Assembly (NCBI GenBank): GCA_032207245.1
Contig: CM063501.1
Location: forward strand, 83,903,365-83,967,364
Source of the DNA: Pardosa pseudoannulata
Taxonomy: Eukaryota; Arthropoda; Arachnida; Araneae; Lycosidae
Direction: 5' to 3'
Length of the DNA: 64,000 nt
This document shows positions 1 through 13,044 of the stretch, in pieces. The first letter of the stretch is position 1; each line of letters opens with the position of its first letter. The notes beneath the pieces were generated by a model, which saw nothing but the letters and a program-made list of their open reading frames with translations, ran no database searches and was not told the DNA's origin. Made by a program: the position numbers and the translations under genes.

Positions 1-1075
1 TAAATAAAAAGTTAATTTTAAATCTAAATTGATTTTTTTAATCAACCTTCCCGTTCTGTGGTTCCGCATCGACTGACGTAAAAACTAGTTTTTATTTGTC
101 TAAATTTTTCCAGAATCTATGTAGTAGACAAGAACATTATAGAAGTTATTCAGTTAAATCTCAATACATCGAAAATTATTTAATTTTTTAACCAACTTTT
201 CGTATTTTATATTGAAATATATAAACAAATATATAAATAGAAATATATAAATAACAACCATAAGATTTTTGTAAAAAAATATGTTTTAGTGGATAAATTT
301 ATAATAGTATCGTAAATATGAAAAATCAAATAGAAATAGTAGTATATAGTTTAAATCTTTTTAAGTTATGATATAAACATTTTTACATTTTAAAAAATGA
401 AATGTGCAATCATAAAGCTAATAATGTAAAAACTAGTTTTTATTAGTCTAAATTTATCAAGAATCTATATAGTAGACAAGAAGATTATAGAAGTTATTCA
501 GTCAAATCTCAATAGATCGAAAATTATTTAATTTTTTAACCAACTTTTCGTATTTTATATTGAAATATATAAACAAATATATAAATAGAAATATATAAAT
601 AACAACCATAAGGTTTCTGTAAACAAAAAGTATATGTTTTAGTGGATAAATTTATAATAGTATCGTAAATATGAAAAACCAAATAGAAATAGTAGTATAT
701 AGTTTAATTGTTTTCGAATTATGTTATATATAAACATTTTTACATTATAAAAAATGAAAAAAGCAATCATAAAACTAATAATGTAAAAACTAGTTTTTAT
801 TTGTCTAAATTTTTCCAGAATCTATGTAGTAGACAAGAACATTCGGCTTCGTTTTCCTGTATATACCGTTATTTTTGTACCCACAAACAAACTATGTTGT
901 TACACTAACCCGTACTAGTACGTGACCTGCGCTCAAGTATCAATCGTCAGAAAACGTACTAGTACATGTCCCGCTCTCAAGTATCAATCGTCAGAAAACG
1001 TACCAGTATGTGTCTCGCGCTCAAGTATCAAACGTCAGAAACGTACTAGTACGTGTCCCGCATACAATGTGTTAA
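1..1075 (+). mobile_element. TTAA-1 family non-autonomous element, left end cut by window
   Basis: The right end reads CGCATACAATGTGTTAA and stops at the TTAA of 1072-1075, matching the right ends of the copies at 7128 and 41982. Just inside it (about 909-1058) lie four copies of CGTACTAGTACG or close variants in units of roughly 45 bp. Internally a module of about 350 bp is tandemly repeated, with starts at 78, 426 and 783 (the last partial). TTAA ends point to a piggyBac-type element by established family knowledge. No transposase is encoded, and the short ORFs here are chance. Confidence 0.8.
78..840. repeat. Tandem module inside the TTAA-1 element, about 350-bp period
   Basis: The motif GTAAAAACTAGTTTTTATT recurs at 78, 426 and 783. 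The spacings are 348 and 357 bp. Two units are complete and the third breaks into the unique right arm of the element. Other copies (7128, 41982) hold one unit, so the expansion is specific to this copy. Confidence 0.8.
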
Positions 1076-1218
1076 TAGTACATGGCTGTTTTTTTAACTT
1101 CTTTGTGCAAAGTAAAAGAGTAAAACTTTCGGTCTTCAGATTTCGGTTGAAATACCAATCCTGAACATTCTGGCATCTATAGATTCGAGCATGTTCAAAT
1201 ATCGCAAAGTCCTAGAGG

Positions 1219-1300
1219 CAGGGCCTGATTTCTGACAGGGCAAACCGGGCAAGCGCCCGCGTCCCCAGTCAAAAGGGGCTTTCAAATTAACTGCCATTTC
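1219..1300 (+). mobile_element. hAT-like terminus fragment
   Basis: CAGGGCCTGATTTCTGACAG followed by GGGCAAGCGCCCGC matches the usual look of a hAT end (CAGGGCC start, G/C-rich subterminal part). I could not find the partner end or an 8-bp duplication, so its extent is unknown. Confidence 0.4.
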
Positions 1301-4300
1301 AAGTTAAAAATAGGATGCGTATGTCTAAAATTCACTTTAAATTATCGATAATTTCTTCATTTAGTTTTTGACTTATTCAGTGTCATTAGAGAGCTTATTC
1401 ACAAATGTAAGTGCTGGCAAAATATGTAGGACACACAGCTACATTCTGTTTTAGGCAGGAAAATTCCTCGGGTAAGAACTTACAAAATTCTTATATACGT
1501 TTTACCTTCCAGGATTTTTTTTGTAACTTTTTTTTTATAATTTTACATATTTCATGATTTTTTTTTATTTTATTTGAAACTAATCTTATTTTACTAACTA
1601 CACTAGTAAGTCAACTTTAAAGGCTCTGTGGGCCATAGTTTAAGCATTATTACATATAACAATCACCCCGTAGCCACTACCTGTGTACAGCAGAGATGTT
1701 GAGATGGGCCCCCATTTTATAAGTTCCTGCCTTTATTTATTTATATTTTCGAAATATCGACATGTATTTTTATTTCAATTTCCTGTTTGTGTGATATTTA
1801 TTTAATGAACGATATTGCTATATAGAATTAAGTTTATTCTTCGATCTCCGATGTGAAATAGTCTTTCCGATATTCTGACAGTGATAGCGATATATAGTAC
1901 CCAAAAGTATTGTTTCAATATATAATATTCATCCTGCCGATACATTTCGAAAAATCATATAACTCCCCCATTTCTATAATGTTTTTCGTTTGTTGCGAAA
2001 TATCGCATGTGTCATATATCCACTGGAGTAATTACTCGGTATTCATATGTATTACCATCTCCATGTGTAGCTATATCTGGTGAAGTTGCAGACGATAAAA
2101 TATTCATCCTGCGACGATTTCGGAAGCGAGATATAACATCTGATTTATCTACTAAATCGTTTTGTGACTCCAAAAATAGCGCATTTTATTGTAAATGTGT
2201 GATGCAAGTAATTACCATTGACTTATCAGGTGGAACGATGTAGTAGTTTGGAGATACAAGTCAATATGTATCAAGTAGTAGATTATCTACATGGTAAATT
2301 TCTTGTATTGTATCAATGTGAAATCGTTTGGACTCACAATAGTTTATAAAATATGTATCGCCATTTATCTATAAAAAATGCAATAGACTTATATAAAAAT
2401 TTGACCAATAAAAATACACATAGTAAAATTATTTAATTTTACTTAATTACAAACTCAAAGTTTTATTACAGCTCAAAATGCATAGCTACTTGTAATTTTG
2501 TAAAAATAAAAATTATATTTAAGAATTTTTTTAATACTATTACTTGTAGTGCATACAGGGAAAAAAATCAAAGGATTGACTTATTTATATATCTTGCTTT
2601 TTTATAGCAGTTCATGCTGAATAATTTTAAATTATTTTATTGAATAATAATTTCGGTATTTTTGAATAGTACTTTTCTCAGTAATTTTGAATAGTATTTG
2701 AGTGATTTATATTTTGAGTGATTAGTATTTTGGGACAGTATTTTGAAAAAATATTCTAAAATATTTTTATTTTAGACATATTGCATAATGATATAATTGG
2801 AAAAATCATATTTAAATGTTTAAAGCAACAATAAATTTTAAAAATCTTTTATGACTTTTGTTTTTTTAAAAAAATACTCGTTTTGAACAGTTTTGAAAAA
2901 TTAATAGACTTTCATTTCCTAGACGACAAAGAAAAATTTTCTTGTATTATCAAAATATAATCTTAATTATTAAAGTCACAATATTCTTTCTTTTTGAATT
3001 TAGGCATTATTTAATTAGTGTAATTTTCGTTTTTATACTAAAGATTTTTCACATTAAAGTTCATATTAAATCAAAATTTATTTTAAAAAACATCGTCCCA
3101 CGTTTTCAATTTTTGAAAAATGGCACAAAATAAAATAAAGGAATAAAACAGAAAGCAGTCCATTGACAGAATTTAGTGCTGTATATTAGTCTTAATTGAT
3201 TATAGTGTATTTACTGATAGAATTGAAAAGCTTCATAAATTTCTGCTGTATGATAATTGCAAGATTCAATAAAATTTTTACAACTTTTAAATTCCAAACT
3301 TAAGTATTAGGATATTATCAAGATTTCATGGCAACCTAATTGGGGAAAACATAACCGTTAAGATATATCAACAACAATAATCGATTTCAGATAATTTCAT
3401 TCGATATTTTCAAAAGAGAAATTTGTTATTTTTTACATAGACATTTAAATTAAGACGCTTTGATTCTGACATTTAAAACACTTTTCTTAAATTTATCCTA
3501 TTTATGCTTTAAAAACTCCATTTTTTTATAAGACATAAACATATGTATCAAAAATGTAACTTCAGTTTTTTGTAAGCCTTTGAAAGGAAATCACAAACTA
3601 AACTAGACTGTGGTATTTTTTTTGTGTATTCTTAATTTATATTATGTGTAAGCATTCCCATTAATTCGATCACTCAAGGAGAAATAGTTCTTCTCTTCTC
3701 TCTTATCAGATCTTTGAGCAAAGCCGAACAAAGAATAATAGAATTCTATGTATTACAAATACAACACCCATTAAAAAAATAGCGTCCACGCATCCATTTA
3801 TCTCTTCCATCAGATGCCAGATCGGAAAGAGCTATCTAATAATAAAATTGACGAAAGGCGCACGGCAGACGATCCGTCGCGACGTTCTGGAGTCGAGACT
3901 ATTGATTTTGCTTGGCCCGTTCCGTTCAAGAAAAACCTAAAACGAAGCCAATTTTAATCACATGTAGGTCAGTATCCTTGGCGAGTTTCCTCGTCAAGTT
4001 TTTTTCTGCTATCGAAAAAAAATTTTGTTATGGAACAAAGGTCACGTAAAGAATGGCTTAATATGCTGATTAGAATGGCATGAACGGCCACTTACGCTTG
4101 TGAAATTAGTTTTCACTCGGCAGATATTTTACTTTCTTTTTAATATTTTGTTTACTAGAATCACCAGTTGTATTGTTAAGCAGCCAAAATGATGACTTGA
4201 TGACAAACAAAATTATGCAGTTGTCTTCTAAATTAACTCTTTTCCTTAGCTTTTATTTTTAATCTATTTATAATTCCTTTGGAAAAATAGGAATGAAATA

Positions 4301-4390
4301 TGTGTTTAGAAAGTACGAGAAGTTACCAAATTATTTTTCAGATTCCGGATACAAATTCTCAAATTTAGTTACTGTGCGAGAATAAAGTTT
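1300..4390. other. AT-rich stretch without recognisable genes
   Basis: Mostly A/T runs with stop codons in all frames. Between about 1740 and 2250 short diverged motifs (tatcg, cgaaatat) recur, perhaps an old repeat. A small GC-richer island lies at about 3785-3990 without an open frame or repeat match; it could be a regulatory element or an exon remnant. Confidence 0.5.
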
Positions 4391-4397
4391 TTTCATT

Positions 4398-5525
4398 AAT
4401 AAGATATTCAATTGCAAAAAGGAAGAATGCAGTAAGAACAACTTTATTTAATTTAAAACGTGATAAACTATCATGGATATTCATTAGAAACTAAAATATT
4501 TTTAAATTTAAGCAAATATTAAATAAGATATTCAATTGCAAAAAGGAAGAATGCAGTAAGAACAACTTTATATAATTTAAAACATGATGTGATAAACTGT
4601 CATGGATATTCACTAGAAACTGAAACATTTTAAAATTTAAAGAAATATTAAATAAGATATTCAATTGCAAAAAAGGAAGAATGTAGTAAGAACGACTTTA
4701 AATTTTCAAAAAACGATTACAACTGATGCCGAAAGAGAAAGTACAAATTAGATAGAAGGAAAATATGAATGAAAAATCTATACATGGATTAAAGCATGAT
4801 GTGATAAACAGTTATAGATATTCACTAGAAACTAAAATATTTTTAAATTAAAGCAAATATTAAATAAGATATTCAATTGCAAAAAAGGAAGAACTTTATT
4901 TAATTTAAACAATGATGTGATAAACTGTCATGGATATTCACAAGAAACTAAAATATTTCTAAATTAAGGTTAATATTAAATAAGATATTCAATTGCAAAA
5001 AGGAAGAATGTAGTAAGAACAACTTTATTTTTCAAAAAACGATTAAAACTGATGCCGAAAGAGAAAGTACAAACTAGATAGAAGGAAAAATGCATGAGAA
5101 AAATCTATACATTGATTAAACATGACGTGATAAACAGTTATAGATATTCACTAGAAACTAAAATATTTTTAAATTAAAGCAAATATTAAATAAGATATTC
5201 AATTGCAAAAAGGAAGAATGTAGTAAGAACAACTTTATTTAATTTAAAACGTGATAAACTATCATGGATATTCATTAGAAACTAAAATATTTTTAAATTT
5301 AAGCAAATATTAAATAAGATATTCAATTGCAAAAAGGAAGAATGTAGTAAGAACAACTTTATTTAATTTTTCAAAAAACGATTATAACCGATGCCAAAAG
5401 AGGAAGTACAAATTAGATAGAAGGAAAAATGCATGAAAAAATCTATACATGGAGTAAAACATAACATGATAAACAATCATGGATATTCACTAGAAACTAA
5501 AATATTTTTAAATTAAAGCAAGTAT
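4398..5525. repeat. Higher-order tandem repeat, short (116-129 bp) and long (about 211 bp) units
   Basis: The motif AATAAGATATTCAATTGCAA starts units at 4398, 4522, 4651, 4863, 4979, 5189 and 5313; the array ends near 5525. Unit lengths run 124, 129, 212, 116, 210, 124, 212. Long units carry an extra block (GATGCCGAAAGAGAAAGTAC). The alternation short-short-long-short-long-short-long shows that a composite unit was amplified, as in satellite higher-order repeats. Confidence 0.85.
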
Positions 5526-5731
5526 TACGCGTGTTATAATTAATTGAGTTACAACAAACGATAACAGCATATTAGAGATACAGCATATGATGTATTAACG
5601 GTAAAAGCATATGATGTACTTATACGTTGTACTGACTGCGTACCCTTGTTTGCTTAAATAAAATTACCTAATACTTTTTTTTAACCTTTTTCTGATTGAA
5701 ATCTATGTATTTAAGCTTTTTTATTCTGCAA

Positions 5732-6617
5732 CTAGCATATAGCTAGTCATATGACGGGATGATTAAAATTTTTAATTTTCCAGAATTGTAAAGTACTCTA
5801 TGACTGACAATTATCTGGTACACACCTCAATAGTTTGTTTATGTTTACTGACCGCATGTTAGTTGCCAACCTAAATTTATCTTGTCATATTACGTGATAG
5901 GATGGACAGCAGAGGTTTTAATATCGACAGTGATTATTCGGCGGTACATATGAATATGTCCAAAATAGCGAATCGATTGCAAACCGTGTGGTTATGTATA
6001 AAAAACAAACACACAAACGAACAAACTTCTTAATTTTGAAAAATATATACCTTAAAGGCTAAAGATTTATTAATACGTGAAATAGACCCCGAGACTTTTA
6101 TAAAAAGAATTTGTTATTAATACCGGTGATAAAATTTTCATTGCAACAAAAAATAATCAATGATTCAATTTAAAATTATCACATGTGTACCTAATCTATT
6201 ATTTAAGCCAAATATAAAAGAAAATTATTTACGTACTATCTAAGTTCAGTGATAAAACGTATGAAAATAATGCAGACGATATTTAAATAATTTAAAATAA
6301 TAAAAGATTAAATGAGATGGTTAAAGGAATGACATCATAATGTTAGAAACAATGTTATTTTTACCCATTTTTTATGTGATAATTTGATAAACTTAGTCGC
6401 CTGCTCTTAACCGGGGACAATAGGGCTTGAAATAATGACATTAAACCATCGAAAAAGGGAGGAGGTGGATTTCGAACATTTTTGAATTCGAAACGAATTT
6501 TGCTAACCCTAACTGATCGAGAATCCAATATGGATGCCTCTATCCATTCCAGGTCCAACCGCTTCATAAATTCGAGGACAGACGGACAGATAACTTAGGC
6601 TATTATTATAAAGGGGA
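5732..6617 (-). mobile_element. Non-autonomous Helitron, copy A
   Basis: On the minus strand the element begins with TC (TCCCCTT...) after an A and ends with GCTATATGCTAG before a T. This is the A^T insertion and CTRR terminus typical of Helitrons. A short palindrome (GTCATATGAC) sits just upstream of the CTAG end in the hairpin position. About 886 bp, with no Rep/helicase coding. Shares termini and interior with copies at 10993, 29670 and 53405. Confidence 0.8.
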
Positions 6618-7127
6618 TGCTCTCATCTTACAATGGGGAAATTTAAAAATGGAGTTTTCATTTGAGGATACAACATTCCGATTAAGCAGCGTTATTAGTG
6701 AAATTTTTAGTAGCAGGATTATATTCAAGAGTAGAGATAGAGCCAAAATAATTATACAATAGCTCAATTACTCAGGTTTACAGAATCAAATATGTCATAA
6801 CTATCAATTCGTCTACACAACGAGTTTTCGCATGCGGAACAAATATTTGATTTATTAACCCTGCAATCCCCAATTTGGCACCACCGCAGTTTTTCTTGTC
6901 TAATGGTTTAAGTTTTACAGACTGGAAAACATTAACACAAAAAAGAAATAGTAGACTAGCAGACTTTTGGGCCGAGTTCCATCTTATGCGGAAGGAAAAA
7001 TATTATTAAGTATGATCTTGGGCAATACAGAATAGGGAGTTTTGTAGTTGTAAACATGCACCAATTTACAAATGAAGGGGCCCTGGTTTCAAATCAAAAC
7101 TGAAGCTCCCGCTCCGCCTTTAGTCTT

Positions 7128-8329
<1,202 letters not shown>

Positions 8330-8458
8330 TAACATTGTAGCAATAAAAATTTATAAGATTTTAATGTATTATCTTAGCTGGCCGTCTCCGAAAACATTTA
8401 ACGACAAGAAAGTTTATAATAATCAAGCAATGACAAAATGTTGCATGAAAAGATATAG

Positions 8459-8502
8459 AATAGGGAAGAATATAAAAGAAATCTTTTATATTCTTCCCTA
8501 TT
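8459..8502. repeat. Near-perfect 44-bp palindrome
   Basis: Two 21-bp arms (8459-8479 and 8482-8502; left arm begins AATAGGGAAGAATATAAAAG) are exact reverse complements separated by AA. No A/T slippage explains it. It may be a fold-back remnant or a hairpin source. Confidence 0.9.
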
Positions 8503-8589
8503 TGCTAAGTATATTTTAATGCATACAGTGACCTATTCGTTGTATGTAATTGACCGATTAAACTTTTTAAATATTTCAAAGCACTTTTC

Positions 8590-8757
8590 GCTGAATGATG
8601 GCCGAATGGTAGAGCGCTGCTCTTCGGAACCGGAGTTCGCGGGTTCGAATCCCGCTGTGGGCATGGATGCTTGTAGCCGTTCGGAATCGGCTTTAAGCTG
8701 TAGGTCCCGGTCTCATTAGCCCCCGTGTGCAAAACAGTAGACCGTAGCGCTCCAAAC
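8590..8757 (+). mobile_element. tRNA-derived SINE (family SINE-A)
   Basis: The head has pol III promoter boxes: A box TGGCCGAATGG near 8600 and B box GGTTCGAATCC near 8643. It is followed by a shared body (TAGCCGTTCGGAATCGGC) and a CCAAA tail. The 13-bp target duplication CAAAGCACTTTTC is exact at 8577-8589 and 8758-8770. It would have been mobilised by a LINE in trans. Confidence 0.95.
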
Positions 8758-9396
8758 CAAAGCACTTTTCATGTTTTTCATAACTTCTAAAAATGCGACT
8801 GAGATTATGATACACCGTGAATGCTTCGAAAATGGAGTCTCCTTTAAAATGCAGTCCAGGGCAATTGAAAAATTCGCTGCTGTAAATCAGACCATGGTTG
8901 TAAATTGCGACAAAAAATAACTATAACAAATGTCAACCAATGACTTCAAAATATTTCTCAAAATTTGAGACGGAGATTTTAATAAACATAAATAACAGCC
9001 AAAATACTGTTTCGGCAGTTTTAATTCTTAATATGACCCATAACCTTAAACCACGAAAACAAATTCATCTTACTCTCAAGTTAATTCGTTTTGTTATGCA
9101 TGTAATGTTCTTCATCCCGATATAATTGGGACCGACATAATTATATCAACCTCGTCAGAAAGATGTTTTTTATTGACAAAAACATTTTTGGATTAGAATT
9201 AGGTACATTAATTTCTTTTCAAATTAGCTATAGAAAATGGAAATTTTCGGGAAATCATCAAAACATAATTTGTTCCTTGCTCAAGAATGGTAATCACATA
9301 TTGTCTTTGAAAGTTCATTTGTGTTTTGGAAATGGCAACACTAGTTACGTTTTTCTATCCAGCCTTCCACCATTTAATTCTTTGTGTAATATGATG

Positions 9397-9550
9397 TTTT
9401 GGTTTGGTTTGATTTGGAGTGCTACGGTCTACTTCATTGCAACAGAAGGACTAATGAGATTGGGACCTACTGCTTAAAGTCTATTCCGAATGGATGCGAA
9501 CATCCATGCCATCAGCGGGTACAGGAGGACAGCTCTACCATTCGATTATT
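9397..9550 (-). mobile_element. SINE-A, degraded copy
   Basis: On the minus strand the tail (CCAAACCAAAACA) and body (ACCGTAGCACTCCAAATC) are clear. The tRNA-like head is damaged: the B-box region is deleted or replaced near 9510-9530. Confidence 0.8.
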
Positions 9551-9585
9551 GTTTGGCAAAATATAACACATGGTATCATGACATC

Positions 9586-9657
9586 TTCCCATTTCAGGAA
9601 TCGAACACTGGCCACCTGGGTGAAAGCCAGGAATCTTGACCACTAGACCAAATGGGA
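9586..9657 (-). pseudogene. tRNA-Glu(UUC)-like locus, probably a pseudogene
   Basis: The minus strand reads TCCCATTTGGTCTAGTGGTC... with a 7-bp acceptor stem (TCCCATT/AATGGGA). It has a perfect anticodon stem CCTGG/CCAGG around loop CTTTCAC (anticodon TTC), a variable region and GTTCGATTCC as T loop. This matches eukaryotic tRNA-Glu closely. The T stem (CAGTG against CCTGA) pairs poorly, with substitutions on both sides, so I call it decayed rather than functional. No SINE body is attached. A covariance-model score would decide. Confidence 0.7.
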
Positions 9658-9659
9658 GT

Positions 9660-10990
9660 CATAATATTTTGTCAAGTATTCCAATTTTGGTACATTATTC
9701 GTAGACTCACTATTCAGCCATGTTTCAAATGGTACATAATACATTCCTCATTGAATTTTGATTCACAGGGTTATCACAAGATTGTTGCTTGTTGCAAATT
9801 CTGTTTTGCTTTCGTTGTTGCGTCTGGATGACTACATCCATTGTTAAACATCTGAAATGAACTGTTCTGTGATTTCCCAGACTCGCAAAATACAGTTCGT
9901 GATAAGCTGGGATTTTAGTCTAAATTAAAACTGCATAGATATCAAATCAATGGTGAGCTGATTGATACTGTGTTGTTCTCAAAACAAAACCATTGTCCCA
10001 GAAGTCTATAATTGATTAATGCTCTCTGGAAAGGAAATACCAGACATTATAAAAATCAGTGTAACAGCACCGCCTTTTGCACACACTGCACATTTTAGGT
10101 AAGGTTGAAGATTTGACCATTTTAATGCGCTGTTAACTAAATAGAATACATATTTAACTTGAAAAGAATGTTTTACAAATCAAGAAAGCTTGAAAAATAG
10201 AAAATTTTGTTCGTCTATGCGAAATTCAGCCAAAAAACATTTTAAAACTTTCAGTTGCGGAAAACTGAATAAAACCATATTTGTAATATAAAATAAAATA
10301 TTTTACTAGTAAACTCTACTAGTAGTAGTAGCGATTGTATCTTCCCAATTATTCCAAAGCAACTCACCCCTGCTTTTATTTCTTTATTTAAATTTCGAGG
10401 TCTGTTGAAGAAAACATTTATAGGAGCTTTAGTGTTAGTCAGAAAGAGGCATCAATGACTTAATTTGTGTTTTATAAGAAAAGATCATTCAATTTGTATG
10501 TAACTGCTAAATATTTCCCCTAAAATTTTGTCAGTTCAATTCTGTACTGATTTTTAATGAATTTTATCATGAAAAAACTATGGATTTTTTTCCGAAACGT
10601 TTTGGCAGACTGTTTGATGGAGCTTACCGGCCACAAGTTGAAAAAAGCAGGTAGCCAGATGGTACCCCCTGCTACCAGACTGTTAGAGAGTTAGAACTCT
10701 CAAAACTAGTTGAGTCACAACAGTAGTGGAGACCAAAAGCAAGCTCATAAATAAGAGATAGAAGCAAGGCAAAAGAGTACCTGCACTAGTAGAGAGTTTT
10801 TCCAAAGCATTCAAAGCATTTCCAAAATTAAAATAATTTATATGGACAGTGACAGTGATGTGTATTTGCAGAGGTAAAGACGAAAGTCAGGTGATTCTTT
10901 TGCATTAAACAGGTATCAATTTTACTAAATAGTTTTTAAACGTATCGATCCGAAAAAAGAGTTATATTTTATGAAACTACAAATATTTCT
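9660..10990. other. AT-rich stretch, nothing recognised
   Basis: No coding frame of substance, no clear termini or target duplications. A TAG/TAC-rich patch near 10310-10330 and a slightly GC-richer patch at 10620-10800 have no repeat partners in the window. Confidence 0.4.
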
Positions 10991-10992
10991 AA

Positions 10993-12238
10993 CTAGCATA
11001 TAGCCTGTCATATGACGGGATCAGTAAAATTTTTAATTTTCTAGGATTGTAAAGTGTCCTATAAGGCAGGTCAAAAAATGGTTTGTTTTTCGGCTGAAAA
11101 TTACCTGGCACAAGCTCAATAATTTGTTTATATTTCCTCACCACATGTTAGTTGCTAATTTTAATTTATCTTGTCATATTATGTGATAGGATGAAGAGCA
11201 GACTTGTCATATTAAGTGATAGGATGAAGAGCAGAGGCTTTAATATTGACAGTGATTATTTGGTGATACATATGGATGATGTCCAAAATTAATCGATTGC
11301 AAACCATGTGGTTATGGATAAAAACCAAATACACAAATGAACAAACTTCTTAATTCTCAAAAGATATATAACTTAAACACTAGATATTTATTAGTCCGTG
11401 AAATAGACTCCTATACTTTTATGAAAAGAATTTGTTCTTAATACCGGTGATAACATTTTCATTGCAACAAAAAATAATCGATGATTAAATTTAAAATTAT
11501 CACATATGTACCTAATCTATTATTTAATAAAAATATAAAAGAAAATTATATGCTTAATATTTAAGTTCAATGATAAAACGTATGAAAATAATGCCGACGA
11601 TATTTAAATAATTTAAAATAAGAAATGATTGGTTTGGTTTTGGAGTGCTAAGGTCTACTTTTTGCAACACGTGGGCTAATGAGATCGGGACCTACTGCTT
11701 AAAGCCGATTCCGAACGGCTACGAACATCCATGCCATACTGAGATTCGAACCCACGAACTCCGGTACCGACGATCAGCTCCCTAACCAATCGGCCAGCGT
11801 TCGGCACCTACTGCTTGAAACCGATTTCGAACGGCTACGAACATCCATGCCAAAGTGGGATTCGAACCCACGAACTCTCGTTCGGAAGGCCAGCACCCTA
11901 ACCATTCTGCCATCATTCGGTGAGGAGAAATAATTAAAGGAGATGGTTACAGGAATAACGTTATAATGTTAGAAAAAATGTTATTTTTACCTTTTTATTA
12001 TGTGATAAATTGATAAATTTAATGTTCTGCTCTTCACCGGGGACAACAGAGATTGAAATAATTGCATTAAACACTAGAAAAGGGGGGTGGAGGATGGATT
12101 TTGAACGTTTTCGAATTCGCTTGGAATTTTGCTAACCCTAACTCATCAAAAATACAATATGGATTCCTCTATCCATTCCAGGTACAACCGCTTCATCAAT
12201 TCACGGACAGACAACTTAGACTATTATTATATAGGGGA
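10993..12238 (-). mobile_element. Non-autonomous Helitron, copy B, interrupted by SINEs
   Basis: The minus strand begins TCCCCTATATAATAATAG after A (TC at 12238-12237). It ends with a hairpin (CCCGTCATATGACAGG) and CTATATGCTAG before T at 10993. The interior aligns with copy A, but carries a 31-bp local duplication near 11167-11230 (GTGATAGGATGAAGAGCAGA twice) and a dimeric SINE at 11631-11920. Without the SINE it is about 0.94 kb. Confidence 0.85.
11631..11920 (-). mobile_element. Dimeric SINE-A (one tail and body, two tRNA-like heads)
   Basis: On the minus strand a complete SINE-A (about 11631-11797) is preceded by a second head plus partial body (about 11798-11920). Each has its own B box (GGTTCGAATCTC, GGTTCGAATCCC). 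The target duplication AGAAATGATT / AGAAATAATT (11621-11630, 11926-11935) brackets the whole dimer, so it inserted as one unit into Helitron B. Confidence 0.85.
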
Positions 12239-12835
12239 TAAGAGTGAAAATAATTTATTAATAGTCATACATTTTACCAAATTTCTACATCTATTTCCCG
12301 CATTCATCGTTTCGCATTTCCATCCCCTTGAAAAACGAAGGATTGAGGTTCCACCGTAGTAGGCAATTATTTTATAACGGAGGTGAAATTTTACCGTTGT
12401 TAAGGTTAAAAAAGAAAATACACAGTGAAAAAAAAAGAGTTGCATAACTAAGTGAAAGTTAAAAACGGTGTTGTCCCTCGTGGAATGTGCGTTTCCACTC
12501 ATCCAGCTCCTCGTGACTCACTCGACTGACGTCACGGCTCGAGGAGTTTGATCCAAAGTTGCAGTGAATGGATCTCCTGTGTGGAAGAAGTGGAAACTCT
12601 TTAGAGAGAAAACCTGCTCCGAATACCATGTTTGGTCAAAAGGCAATCTGGGTAGAAAAAGGCACTTGAAAGAAGAAGAAAACATAAGCAAATCTCTTTC
12701 TTTTAAAAGCAAGTGAAGGATGCCTCGCTCTCGCATAAGAAGGACGCTCTTCTTAACTAGGATAGACTTGAAATTCCTGCCCCGATGCCAGAGGTTAATA
12801 GAGAATAATAATCCGCTTGCTCACAGTTCGAGTGG
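12239..12835. other. Unique sequence, no gene assigned
   Basis: Moderate GC, no repeat partner found. Short opposing frames exist at 12227-12502 (-), 12518-12736 (-) and 12720-13022 (+) but show no known domain. A CRE-like TGACGTCA lies at about 12528. Could contain regulatory sequence or an untranslated exon. Confidence 0.3.
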
Positions 12836-12837
12836 GA

Positions 12838-13030
12838 ATTGCTTCGTTCGTTTTCGGGGTTCTACGCCAGAAACGCAAATCTCTGCGTCATTAAATGAAG
12901 GATACCATGTGTCTAAAATTTCATTATTAGAGACACACGATCCTCCATTACATCTATATACAATAAAACCTCAATATAACAATTTTTATAAAACGGTTCA
13001 ATATAACAGTTCCTCGATATAACGTTTTTT
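12838..13030. repeat. Tigger/pogo-like MITE fragment, left copy
   Basis: Contains CAATAAAACCTCAATATAAC, the typical look of pogo/Tigger-type ends (CAGTAAAACCTCGATATAAC). The preceding 110 bp (TTCTACGCCAGAAACGCAAA ...) recurs diverged at 15210-15350, beyond the SINE/hAT cluster. Confidence 0.55.
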
Positions 13031-13044
13031 TATGTTTTGTTTTT

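Noticed and set aside
4398..5525. CRISPR-like array
   Set aside because: Repeats are 116-212 bp and contiguous, without short repeats and unique spacers; the DNA is eukaryotic.
8505..8765. Open frames across SINEs (also 13098-13340, 17045-17281, 30968-31318, 35676-35912)
   Set aside because: They read the same SINE sequence at each locus and have no other support.
9586..9657. Functional tRNA-Glu gene
   Set aside because: The T stem is largely unpaired; kept as a pseudogene call instead.
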